A DNA stretch of 50,717 bases, from contig NZ_BDHH01000014.1 in NCBI RefSeq assembly GCF_001748365.1, forward strand, positions 46,854 through 97,570, written 5' to 3'. A model generated the notes under the pieces. That model saw only the letters and a list, made by a program, of their open reading frames with translations. It did not search any database and had not been told where the DNA came from. The position numbers and the translations under genes were made by a program. This document shows, in pieces, positions 33,712 to 42,074 of this stretch (the stretch's first letter is position 1; the number at the start of each line of letters is the position of its first letter). The DNA is from Fusibacter sp. 3D3. Lineage in GTDB: Bacteria; Bacillota; Clostridia; Peptostreptococcales; Acidaminobacteraceae.

Positions 33712-34431
33712 ATGTACCAAGAACGCGTCTATAGGAGAGAAATGAATGCAAGTGGATTGTTTGCCTATACGGTGGCAATCTTTGAGTCAGATCTTATGAT
33801 TTATACGGATAAAATGCTTTCAGAAGAAGCGCATAAATGGACTGAATATTACAGACATGAGATCGAAACTTATGCACATTTAAGACCTGGATTTATAGGG
33901 GCGTTAGCGCCACAAATGTGTTTAAAATCAGCACCGCCTTTGATCAAACATATGCATCAAGCTTCTAAAAAAGCAGGTGTTGGCCCGATGGCAGCAGTAG
34001 CTGGAGGTATTTCATACTACGTTGGGCAAAAATTACTACAGTCCTGTAACGAAGTGATGATTGAAAACGGAGGCGATATTTTTCTCAAAAGCGATACCGA
34101 AAAAAAAATCAGAATTTTTGCGGGGGATTCTCCCTTTTCGAATAAGGTTGCTCTGAAATTACCACCCAGTCCGAGGGGGATCGGCATTTGCACTTCTGCA
34201 GGCAAGATTGGACATTCATTGAGTTTTGGAAATGCAGATGCTGTGGTCATTGTTTCTGAAGACGTATTGCTTGCAGATGCTGTGGCAACGGCAACGGGCA
34301 ATAAAATTAAGACTAAAGACTATATAAATGAAGGCATTGACTTTGCCAAATCCATTGAGGGCGTCAAAGGGATTGTAATCATCGTAGAGGACCAAATAGG
34401 TCTTTGGGGCGAAATTGAATTGTGTAAATAA
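33712..34431 (+). CDS. UPF0280 (COG2122, ApbE-like) family protein
   Basis: A 239-residue protein of the UPF0280 family. Typical blocks are GVGPMAAVAGGISYYVG, VMIENGGDIFL and GIGICTSAGKIGHSLSFGNADAV, the last resembling ApbE flavin-transferase folds. In methanogens COG2122 supports the COG1900/ferredoxin route to homocysteine by a still unclear step. The ATG at 33712 has GAGGCTTGA upstream. It is an operon member, 20 bp before metF. Confidence 0.88.
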   Translation: MYQERVYRREMNASGLFAYTVAIFESDLMIYTDKMLSEEAHKWTEYYRHEIETYAHLRPGFIGALAPQMCLKSAPPLIKHMHQASKKAGVGPMAAVAGGISYYVGQKLLQSCNEVMIENGGDIFLKSDTEKKIRIFAGDSPFSNKVALKLPPSPRGIGICTSAGKIGHSLSFGNADAVVIVSEDVLLADAVATATGNKIKTKDYINEGIDFAKSIEGVKGIVIIVEDQIGLWGEIELCK

Positions 34432-34450
34432 ATTAACTTTGGGGGTATCC

Positions 34451-35338
34451 ATGAAAATTGATCAGATATTTGAACAAAAGAAACCTGTAATCTCATTTGA
34501 AATTTTTCCACCAAAACGTGATGGTGATGTGAATACGGTCTATAAGACCATCGATGAGCTCGCTAAATTAAATCCGGATTATATCAGCGTCACTTATGGT
34601 GCTGCTGGAACTGAAAGAAGTGACGATACTTTGTTGATGGCATCCATGATCAAAAAGAAATATGGTATAGAGTCATTGGCACATCTGACGTGTGTTTCGT
34701 CATCAAGAAGCGAATTAGATGCGATCTTTGACAAATATGAACAGTATGGTATTGAGAATATTTTGGCACTCAGAGGCGACTTGAATGCGAGCCATGAAGC
34801 GAACTCGAGAGCATTTAAATACGCATCGGATTTAATTGAATATATCCACGATACAAGGCAGTTCTGTATTGGTGCTGCCTGTTACCCAGAAGGTCACGTG
34901 GAAGCAAGAAGTAGAACGGTAGATTTGATTAATTTGAAGCATAAAGTTTCTAAAGGCACTGATTTTTTGGTGACTCAGCTCTTTTTTGACAATGAGAAAT
35001 TTTATGATTTTAGAAATGAAGCGAGAAGCTTAGATATTGAGATTCCAATAACAGTGGGCATCATGCCTGTTTTAAATAGAAAACAGATCGAAAGAATGGT
35101 AGAATTAAGTGGTGCAACATTACCGGATAAATTTAAAAAGATCTTGATGCGATATGAGCATAATCCTGAGGCGCTTCAAGATGCTGGACTTGCCTATGCT
35201 TCAGAACAACTCATCGATTTGCTGTCTACGGGTGTGGATGGCGTTCATCTCTATGTTATGAATAAGCCAGAAGTTGCGAAGAGACTTGTGAGCAATATTG
35301 AAAGTATTGTATCTGTTTTGCGTTCAAGTGGTCAATAA
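34451..35338 (+). CDS. metF: Methylenetetrahydrofolate reductase
   Basis: Reduces 5,10-methylene-THF to 5-methyl-THF, the methyl donor for MetH. It has 295 residues in a TIM-barrel flavoprotein fold: SFEIFPPKRDGD near 15-26, YISVTYGA, LAHLTCVSSS, NILALRGD, CYPEGH, and FLVTQLFFDNEKFYDF. The ATG at 34451 follows GGGGGTA. No MetV or second reductase subunit is adjacent. It is an operon member between UPF0280 and the MetH reactivation protein. Confidence 0.95.
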   Translation: MKIDQIFEQKKPVISFEIFPPKRDGDVNTVYKTIDELAKLNPDYISVTYGAAGTERSDDTLLMASMIKKKYGIESLAHLTCVSSSRSELDAIFDKYEQYGIENILALRGDLNASHEANSRAFKYASDLIEYIHDTRQFCIGAACYPEGHVEARSRTVDLINLKHKVSKGTDFLVTQLFFDNEKFYDFRNEARSLDIEIPITVGIMPVLNRKQIERMVELSGATLPDKFKKILMRYEHNPEALQDAGLAYASEQLIDLLSTGVDGVHLYVMNKPEVAKRLVSNIESIVSVLRSSGQ

Positions 35339-35370
35339 ATGAAATTGAGATTTGTGAGGAGGTGGTATGT

Positions 35371-36120
35371 GTGAATCGAAACAATTTAGAAGGGTTTATT
35401 ACAGTAGAAAGTATAGAGTCGTATGTGAATAAAGACGATATTTATAGATATCTCAATGCGCGTTCATCCGAATCCACTCAATCAGAGTACTGGACAAAAA
35501 TGGTTGATGAGATCTTAAAAGAATGCCTTCAGTATGCAAAACCCACATATACCAGTGAAACGTTTGAAATTGAGAATGATGCTGGAAAGGGCGCATTAAA
35601 AATAGCAATGCATCCCAATCTAAGCTTTAAATCCTATGATCTTACAGGTCTTCTTGATAAATCCGATCAAATTCATGTTGTCGGGGTGACGCTTGGCCTT
35701 TTCTTAGATCGAAAGATTCACTATTATATGCGCTCTGATGCAACAAAAGGTGTGATTTTGGATGCTTGTGCATCCGTGGTTATAGAGGCTTGTTGCGATT
35801 ATATACAAGATAGACTCACTGAACGTGACCTTAATCAAAATGTAAATTTATATCACACCAATAGATATAGCCCAGGATATGGCGATTTGGGGCTTGATAC
35901 GATTAAACCACTTTCTGGTTTAATTCAGATGACCAAGAAGACGGGGATTCATGTGAGCGAACATTTTTTAATGCAACCGCAGAAATCCGTTATCTTCATC
36001 ATGGGCGTTTCCAAGATACCGCTTAAGGAGGCAACCTTAATTTGTGAACATAAGTGTTTACAGTGTCAATTAAAATCTTGTCAATATCGAGAGGGGTTAA
36101 CAAATGAGTTTAAAAAGTAA
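35371..36120 (+). CDS. MetH reactivation-domain protein (separate polypeptide)
   Basis: A 249-residue homologue of the activation domain of cobalamin-dependent methionine synthase, of the TM0269/clostridial type. The hallmark is NRYSPGYGDLGLDTIKPL (SAM/cobalamin-contact region), with the later IFIMGVSKIPL. The tail has a four-cysteine cluster, CEHKCLQCQLKSC, which probably binds an Fe-S centre or a metal. It should support reductive methylation of inactive cob(II)alamin in the MetH encoded next. The GTG at 35371 is 8 bases after GAGGAGG. It overlaps metH by 17 bp. Confidence 0.88.
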   Translation: MNRNNLEGFITVESIESYVNKDDIYRYLNARSSESTQSEYWTKMVDEILKECLQYAKPTYTSETFEIENDAGKGALKIAMHPNLSFKSYDLTGLLDKSDQIHVVGVTLGLFLDRKIHYYMRSDATKGVILDACASVVIEACCDYIQDRLTERDLNQNVNLYHTNRYSPGYGDLGLDTIKPLSGLIQMTKKTGIHVSEHFLMQPQKSVIFIMGVSKIPLKEATLICEHKCLQCQLKSCQYREGLTNEFKK

Positions 36121-38533
36121 AATTGAAAATGAGTACTTAATTTTTGATGGTGCCATGGGAACCTATCTTCAAAAAAGTGGACTAAAATTAGGAGAATTAC
36201 CAGAACTCTTAAACTTTACAAAAGCAGAACTGATAGAGGACATTCATTTGAAGTATTTAGAAGCGGGTTCTGATATCATCACGACGAATACTTTAGGTGC
36301 AAATCGTACGAAGTTAAATGGCAGTGGTAAAACAGTAGAGGAAGTCATTCATCAATCGGTTTCACTTGCGCATAAAGCGATTGACACTTTTCACAGTAAG
36401 CATCATAGCTATGGAGAGTCGAGACATTCTAAAAATCATAAATATGTGGCACTTGACCTTGGACCTATTGGACAATTACTTGAACCCATGGGCACATTGT
36501 CCTTCGATGAAGCTTATGATATCTATAAAGAACAGGTGATTGCAGGGGTTAATGCAGGTTGTGATCTGTTTCTTCTTGAAACACAAACCGATCTATTAGA
36601 GCTTAAATGTGGTGTTTTAGCGTGTAAAGAAAATTCGGATTTGCCGATTATTGCGACGATGTCATTTGAACCGTCAGGGCGAACCTTTACGGGTACGGAC
36701 GTGGAGGCCATGGTGACGCTTTTAGAAGCTTTAGAGGTGGATGCTTTTGGGTTTAACTGTTCTTTTGGTCCAAAGGAGATGTTGCCCTTAATCCGCCAAG
36801 CACTTTCACTGACTCATAAACCTATTGTGGTTCAGCCCAATGCGGGTCTACCTAAGCGCATCGATAACATCACTGTGTATGATACAAATGCCAATGTATT
36901 CGCAAGCGTCATGAAAGAGATTGTGGATAAAGGCGTGACGATCATTGGGGGATGCTGCGGCACAGATGAATCTTATATCGCCAATCTTACTGAAGTCGTG
37001 GCACATGCAGCGCCTGCTTTAAAAAGAGCTCATAAAGCCATAACGCGCGTCTCCTCCTTTGCGAAGACAGTGACTTTAGCAGATCAACCCATAATCATAG
37101 GTGAACGCCTAAATCCGACTGGGAAGAAAAGACTTAAAGAAGCGCTTAGAAATGGAGAAACCGATTATATTTTAAGGGAAGCGATCAGCCAAGTAGAGCA
37201 AGGGGCTTCCATTTTAGATTTAAATATTGGTTTGCCTGAACTGGATGAAGCCAAGCTCATGCCTGAATTTATCAAGGAGATTCAGTCTATTTTGGATGTG
37301 CCCATCCAAATTGATTCGTCGAGTGTTCATTGCATTGAGGCATCTGCAAGACGTTATAACGGCAAGCCGCTGATCAATTCCGTCAGTGGGAAAGAAGAGA
37401 GCTTAAAGGCGATATTGCCCATTGTAAAACGCTATGGCGCTTGTATTTTAGGCTTAACTTTAGATGATGATGGCATTCCAAGCAAGGCAGAAGAGCGGTT
37501 TGCGATTGCTGAAAAAATCGTCAATCGCGCGGAATCCTTGGGTATTCCAAGGGAGAATGTCCTGATTGACTGCTTGGCATTGACGGCATCAGCTCAGCAA
37601 GAAGATGTCATAGAAACCTTAAAGGCCATTCAACTTGTGAAAACTAAGCTGGGGGTCAAAACAGTACTTGGCGTCAGCAATGTTTCTTTTGGTTTGCCTA
37701 AAAGAGCGCTTATTAATAAAACTTTTTTAACGATGGCTTTATACAGTGGTTTGGATGCCCCTATTTTAAATCCGGGCAATGAAGAGATGATGGCTGCTAT
37801 AGATGCCTATAATGTGCTCGTGAATAACGATGTCAGGTCTGAACGTTATATTGCAAGACATTCAAATAGTGAACCCTCAAGCGAGTCAAAGGCAAAAGTG
37901 ACTCAAATGGACTTAAAGCAAGTGATTTTAAATGGTTTAAAGGACTTGGCGGTTTCGAATACAGAATTGCTTTTGGAAACGCTAAAGCCAATGGAAATCG
38001 TGGACCAAATCATCATTCCAACTTTAAATGAAGTAGGACAATCCTTTGAGAGTGGTAAGACATTTTTGCCTCAACTCATTCAATCTGCTGAGACTGTGCA
38101 GAAGGCATTTGAACGCTTAAAGTTAGAACTTAGAAATGAAGGAGGACCTTCTCTGAGTAAAGGGAAAATTGTCTTGGCGACAGTTCAACATGACGTTCAT
38201 GACATCGGTAAAAATATCGTGAAAGTTATTCTTCAAAACTATGGATACGATGTGGTGGATTTGGGCAAGGATGTGCCTCCTGAGAGGGTTCTAAAAGCAT
38301 GTATTGACCATAATGTAAAGTTCGTAGGCCTCAGCGCGTTGATGACTTCTACGGTTGAAAGTATGGCCAAGACGATTCAAGTTCTCAAAGGTCACGATCG
38401 TGAAATCATAGTCTGTGTTGGCGGGGCGGTTTTAAATCCCGAGTATGCTAAAATGATTCATGCCGATTTTTATGCAAAAGATGCCAGAGAAACAGCTTTA
38501 ATTGCAAATGCTTTCTTTGATAAAAAAGGTTAG
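36104..38533 (+). CDS. metH: Cobalamin-dependent methionine synthase, no activation domain
   Basis: Transfers a methyl group from methyl-THF through cobalamin to homocysteine. It has 809 residues. The homocysteine/zinc domain (about 1-310) has FGFNCSFGP and GGCCGT cysteines. The pterin-binding domain (about 325-590) has IIGERLNPTGKK and DLNIG. The cap and cobalamin domains (about 620-809) have HDVHDIGKNI (cobalt-ligand His699) and VGLSALMTSTV. The usual C-terminal activation domain is absent and is supplied by the preceding gene. Homocysteine would come from the COG1900 step upstream. Confidence 0.95.
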   Translation: MSLKSKIENEYLIFDGAMGTYLQKSGLKLGELPELLNFTKAELIEDIHLKYLEAGSDIITTNTLGANRTKLNGSGKTVEEVIHQSVSLAHKAIDTFHSKHHSYGESRHSKNHKYVALDLGPIGQLLEPMGTLSFDEAYDIYKEQVIAGVNAGCDLFLLETQTDLLELKCGVLACKENSDLPIIATMSFEPSGRTFTGTDVEAMVTLLEALEVDAFGFNCSFGPKEMLPLIRQALSLTHKPIVVQPNAGLPKRIDNITVYDTNANVFASVMKEIVDKGVTIIGGCCGTDESYIANLTEVVAHAAPALKRAHKAITRVSSFAKTVTLADQPIIIGERLNPTGKKRLKEALRNGETDYILREAISQVEQGASILDLNIGLPELDEAKLMPEFIKEIQSILDVPIQIDSSSVHCIEASARRYNGKPLINSVSGKEESLKAILPIVKRYGACILGLTLDDDGIPSKAEERFAIAEKIVNRAESLGIPRENVLIDCLALTASAQQEDVIETLKAIQLVKTKLGVKTVLGVSNVSFGLPKRALINKTFLTMALYSGLDAPILNPGNEEMMAAIDAYNVLVNNDVRSERYIARHSNSEPSSESKAKVTQMDLKQVILNGLKDLAVSNTELLLETLKPMEIVDQIIIPTLNEVGQSFESGKTFLPQLIQSAETVQKAFERLKLELRNEGGPSLSKGKIVLATVQHDVHDIGKNIVKVILQNYGYDVVDLGKDVPPERVLKACIDHNVKFVGLSALMTSTVESMAKTIQVLKGHDREIIVCVGGAVLNPEYAKMIHADFYAKDARETALIANAFFDKKG

Positions 38534-38570
38534 TGTTGCGTTAGAAAGGCGTTAGAATACGCTAGATTGC

Positions 38571-38599
38571 TTGATTTGATGCCCAATTTGGATTATGAT
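38571..38599 (+). promoter_or_regulatory. Promoter of the PspC-like gene
   Basis: TTGATT (38571-38576) and TATGAT (38594-38599) are 17 bp apart. Confidence 0.5.
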
Positions 38600-38642
38600 T
38601 TACTTAAGAAATAAATCCCAAGAGGGTTAGGAGTGAATCAAT

Positions 38643-38891
38643 ATGGCTGGAAGACAATTGTGTAAAATTAAAAGTGAGGGTCATGTTTCGGGTGTTTGTG
38701 CAGGGTTATCCGAATACTTTGGAATGGATGTCTCTATTATCAGATTAATCTGGGTATTAGCGATCATCTTTGGTGTGGGCTCGCCGATCATCATATATAT
38801 TATCATGGCCATCATTTTGCCTGAGTATGATCCTGATCGCGTTCATTTTGAAGAATACGATGATGATTATGATGATCATGAAAGATACTAA
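38643..38891 (+). CDS. PspC domain protein
   Basis: An 82-residue membrane protein: an N-terminal PspC motif (GHVSGVCAGLSEYFGMDVSI), one strongly hydrophobic hairpin (about 33-60) and a very acidic tail of Asp, Glu and Tyr. PspC-type proteins are linked to envelope stress. The ATG follows TTAGGAGTG. It is followed by a terminator, so it is probably a single-gene unit. Confidence 0.85.
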   Translation: MAGRQLCKIKSEGHVSGVCAGLSEYFGMDVSIIRLIWVLAIIFGVGSPIIIYIIMAIILPEYDPDRVHFEEYDDDYDDHERY

Positions 38892-38902
38892 ATTCAAACC
38901 GA

Positions 38903-38951
38903 TAAAAAAACGTCTATTAAAAGCAGGTCAGCTTTTGTAGGCGTTTTTTTT
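38903..38951 (+). terminator. Terminator after the PspC-like gene
   Basis: An imperfect long stem (AAAAAAACGTCTA..AAAAGC / GCTTTT..TAGGCGTTTTTTT) ending in T8. Confidence 0.85.
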
Positions 38952-39012
38952 AAGATTTATTTAGCTAAATGGGGGTATAAATTAGGTGGGGTAGTACAAG
39001 TTGGAGGTGTTT

Positions 39013-41958
39013 ATGAAGCATTTAAACAAAAAAATCAGCTGGATTTTAATTATTATGCTTTTTACAACATTACTTCCTTTTGGGTTTGGGGAAGTGGCAC
39101 CAATTTCAATTGTTGTAAATGGCAATAAGATTGATTTTGCTGATGTTCAACCGACCATTGTAGAGGGTCGAACGCTGGTACCTGTAAAAGCTGTAGCGGA
39201 AGCTTTAGGTGCTAAAGTTGCGTGGGTAGCTTCGGAGCGGAAGGTACTTATACAACTGGATGATGTTATCGTTTCATTAATTGTAGATGAAAAAGAGGCA
39301 CAAAAGAATACGACTAAACTCAGTTTAGATGTGCCGGCGCAAGTCATTAATGGTCGCACGATGGTCCCACTGAAATTCATTGGGGAAGCTTTTGGATCAG
39401 AAGTGACATGGAATAATGAGACAAGAACAGTAAATATTGTACCAGGCAACAATTTGGTGACGGTTAAAGATTTTAAAAATACAGCAGAGTATTTGTTACC
39501 AAATAAAAAAAGTTATGAGTGGGAACCCGTTTCAACAGCACTCAAATATCCGGAAAAGACGATTTTCAGAACAGGACGTTCAAGTAATGTAACTTTAAAA
39601 ACGGCAGATGGTTCAAGTGTATTTGTTGAATCAGAATCTACAGTAGTTGCAAAAACACTAGAGTACAATAAAACGACAGGAACAAGAACACTCATTTTTG
39701 ATGTTATTGAAGGTGAAGCGTGGGCAAATGTAATTAAACAAAGTGAAGGTTCTACATTCGTAATTTCAAAAGGCGATCAAACGGTTACAGCTCAAGGTAC
39801 TATATTTAAGGTTGGAGATGAAATTTCTGTTCTAAGTGGTAGTGTAGTAAGCGCATTAGGAGATGAAAAGGTTTTAATTCCCGTGGGTGCTATTTATAAA
39901 AGCGATGGAAGTGTTTCTTATAATCCGACAGAAGTTGTCCAAAATAGTGATGTTGAAAAATGGAGTCAAGAGATTCTAGATGAAAATCAAATTAGAATTG
40001 CAAATGCACAAATTGCTTTTGTCGAAACATTAGGCAATACACCGGTAGACTCAGCATTCTTTGAAAATGTGCAGACGGGCTTTAAAACTGTTCAAGAAAA
40101 AGGATTGTGGAATCAATTTGAGTACAGACAGTCTATGCCGATTACAGGGTCCTATAGCAAGACGGATGCAAATGAAATATTTGCGAATAGTCAGGCACGG
40201 GTTATTGCAGAAATCAATAAAGGCAAAATTCCGACAAGTGCTCAAAATCTAGATTTGATGCTTTCGTATCAACAGGGGATTTTAGAAGAAATGAGAAGCA
40301 CATTTCAAGTTATGAAGAATGTTCAGATTGAAGGCAATATCGATTTTGAACAATTGATAGCCCTTACTGAAAATGCACAATCCCAAATCCCGAATACACT
40401 TTATTTATTAAGTGATTTGGAACCTGATTTAAATTATGGTAAAGAAGCGCTCCCGCCTAATTTCAAACTAAATCAGGGTACAGTATTGCCAGAGGGTATT
40501 GTGTTACCGCCAGGAATTCAGTTTGAGCAAGGGGCGAAATTGCCTAAAGGTGTGAAAGTTTCAAAAAATATTACTATCCCAAATGATATGCAACTTCCAG
40601 AGTTTACAGAAGTAGGTTCTGGCGCTTTTATTCCAAATGGCGCCAAATTGCCTACAGGTGCTATGTTACCAAAGAATTATGTGTTTTCTGGTACAAGTGA
40701 ATTACCAGAAGGCGTCTATTTTGAACAGGGCTTTAAATTCCCAGATAATTTTGTGATACCTCAAGATGCAAATCTCCCTGTTGGCTTTAAGGTGACAAGT
40801 GATATGAAATTTAAGGGCAAGATTGAGTTACCGCAAGGGACTCAAATAGCTGCAAACTATATTTTACCTGACAATGTTGTTTTTTCTAAAGGGCCATATG
40901 AAGTGGATTTTCAAACTGTAAAAGATATAAATGGCGAATTTTATGTGCCGCCATTAGGCTACGTCCCTCCAGATTCATGGATTCCACCCGCGAATTGGAA
41001 ACCAAAAAATGGCGAAATTCCACCAGGTTGGGTCTCTGTAGAAAGTTATAAACCTATAAATACGGGTGAATATGTTATTGATCCTAAAGTAGCAAATGGA
41101 GGCATTAAATTACCTCCGGGCTATATACCGCCTGAGGGATTTATCCCCCCTGTTGGTTGGAGCGCTCCTGAAAATTGGAAGCCGTTGAATGGAAAAGAGT
41201 TACCACCAGATTGGACTTTAATGAACGCAAATATGTTTGAAGCCAATACTAATTTCCAAGCGCAATACAATGAAGGTGTTAAACAACTGTTTAATAATGA
41301 ACTGGTAAAACCAGAGGGGTTTAAGATCCCACAGGGTACTTTACCTCCAGAAGATTTTAAACCTAATGAAGGTTGGAAGCCGCCTGAGGACTGGCAACCG
41401 CCAACTGGATGGCAACCTCCAGAACAATGGAAAATGCCAAATGATTGGGTACCTCCTGCTGGTTATGCACCTAAGCCATCGGAATGGACACCTAATGAAG
41501 GCGGAACTTTAAATCCACCTGAGGGCTTCAAACCACCTGAGGGCTTCAAACCACCAGAAGGATTCAAACCACCTGAAGGCTATAAACCACCTGAGGGTTT
41601 CGAACCACCCGAAGGCTATAAACCACCTGAAGGCTTTGAACCACCAGAAGGTTTCGAACCACCCGAAGGCTATAAACCACCAGAAGGCCATGAACCTCCA
41701 GAAGGTTTTGAACCCCCTGAGGGCTTTGAACCACCAGAAGGTTTTGAACCCCCTGAGGGCTTTGAACCACCAGAAGGTTTTGAACCCCCTGAGGGCTTTG
41801 AACCACCAGAAGGTTTTGAACCCCCTGAGGGCTTTGAACCACCAGAAGGTTTTGAACCCCCTGAGGGCTTTGAACCACCAGAAGGCCATGAGCCCCCAGA
41901 AGGTTTTGAACCCCCAGAGGGCTATGAGCCCCCAGATGGACCAGAACCACCAATTTAA
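39013..41958 (+). CDS. Secreted copper-amine-oxidase-N/FecR protein with PPEG repeat tail
   Basis: A 981-residue exported protein. It has a signal peptide (about 1-27, ending near GFG-EVA) and two stalk-type 'copper amine oxidase N-terminal' repeats (about 28-145; EGRTLVPVKAVAEALGAKVAW and NGRTMVPLKFIGEAFGSEVTW). A FecR-like domain follows (about 155-310; VFVESESTVV, EGEAWANVI, VTAQGTIFKVG). Next come a helical segment, an LPxG/IPxx periodic region (about 480-620), PPxxW/Y repeats (about 640-820) and about 23 PPEG-x-[KE] hexapeptides (about 833-975). No sortase motif is seen. The ATG at 39013 follows TTGGAGGTG. The role is unknown; a wall-binding or adhesive function is a guess. Confidence 0.82.
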   Translation: MKHLNKKISWILIIMLFTTLLPFGFGEVAPISIVVNGNKIDFADVQPTIVEGRTLVPVKAVAEALGAKVAWVASERKVLIQLDDVIVSLIVDEKEAQKNTTKLSLDVPAQVINGRTMVPLKFIGEAFGSEVTWNNETRTVNIVPGNNLVTVKDFKNTAEYLLPNKKSYEWEPVSTALKYPEKTIFRTGRSSNVTLKTADGSSVFVESESTVVAKTLEYNKTTGTRTLIFDVIEGEAWANVIKQSEGSTFVISKGDQTVTAQGTIFKVGDEISVLSGSVVSALGDEKVLIPVGAIYKSDGSVSYNPTEVVQNSDVEKWSQEILDENQIRIANAQIAFVETLGNTPVDSAFFENVQTGFKTVQEKGLWNQFEYRQSMPITGSYSKTDANEIFANSQARVIAEINKGKIPTSAQNLDLMLSYQQGILEEMRSTFQVMKNVQIEGNIDFEQLIALTENAQSQIPNTLYLLSDLEPDLNYGKEALPPNFKLNQGTVLPEGIVLPPGIQFEQGAKLPKGVKVSKNITIPNDMQLPEFTEVGSGAFIPNGAKLPTGAMLPKNYVFSGTSELPEGVYFEQGFKFPDNFVIPQDANLPVGFKVTSDMKFKGKIELPQGTQIAANYILPDNVVFSKGPYEVDFQTVKDINGEFYVPPLGYVPPDSWIPPANWKPKNGEIPPGWVSVESYKPINTGEYVIDPKVANGGIKLPPGYIPPEGFIPPVGWSAPENWKPLNGKELPPDWTLMNANMFEANTNFQAQYNEGVKQLFNNELVKPEGFKIPQGTLPPEDFKPNEGWKPPEDWQPPTGWQPPEQWKMPNDWVPPAGYAPKPSEWTPNEGGTLNPPEGFKPPEGFKPPEGFKPPEGYKPPEGFEPPEGYKPPEGFEPPEGFEPPEGYKPPEGHEPPEGFEPPEGFEPPEGFEPPEGFEPPEGFEPPEGFEPPEGFEPPEGFEPPEGFEPPEGFEPPEGHEPPEGFEPPEGYEPPDGPEPPI
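41513..41947 (+). repeat. 18-bp/36-bp tandem repeat array coding PPEG hexapeptides
   Basis: About 23 imperfect 18-bp units encode PPEG[F/Y/H][K/E]. Within it, 41701-41880 consists of five exact copies of a 36-bp double unit (GAAGGTTTTGAACCCCCT then GAGGGCTTTGAACCACCA). Exact identity, including synonymous positions, points to recent expansion by slippage or unequal crossing-over. Confidence 0.95.
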
Positions 41959-41994
41959 GTTTTTAGTGACATAAATTAAGCTTTATACAAAGAA

Positions 41995-42040
41995 GAACCC
42001 CTAGCGAATTCGTTAAGCGAATTTGCTAAGGGTTCATTTT
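41995..42040. terminator. Bidirectional terminator between convergent genes
   Basis: A long stem (GAACCCcTAGCgAATTCG / CGAATTtGCTAaGGGTTC) is flanked by A/T runs on both sides, serving the repeat-protein gene and the opposite-strand hydrolase gene. Confidence 0.85.
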
Positions 42041-42074
42041 AATGTTGAAAGCAGTTTATGAGTTAAGTGTTGCT

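Noticed and set aside
41701-41880. Regular 36-bp repeats that look like CRISPR repeat lengths
   Set aside because: The copies are directly adjacent with no spacers, and they lie in frame inside a coding sequence. No cas genes are present.
41509-41953. Open frames on the minus strand and in another plus frame across the repeat array (W/F-rich, V/Q-rich, and NHQK-rich proteins)
   Set aside because: They arise because an 18-bp repeat without a stop in one unit is open in every unit. They have no ribosome binding sites and extend only as far as the repeats.
38571-41958. PspC-like gene and repeat protein as parts of the methionine operon
   Set aside because: A promoter lies after metH and a strong terminator lies after the PspC-like gene, so they are separate units.
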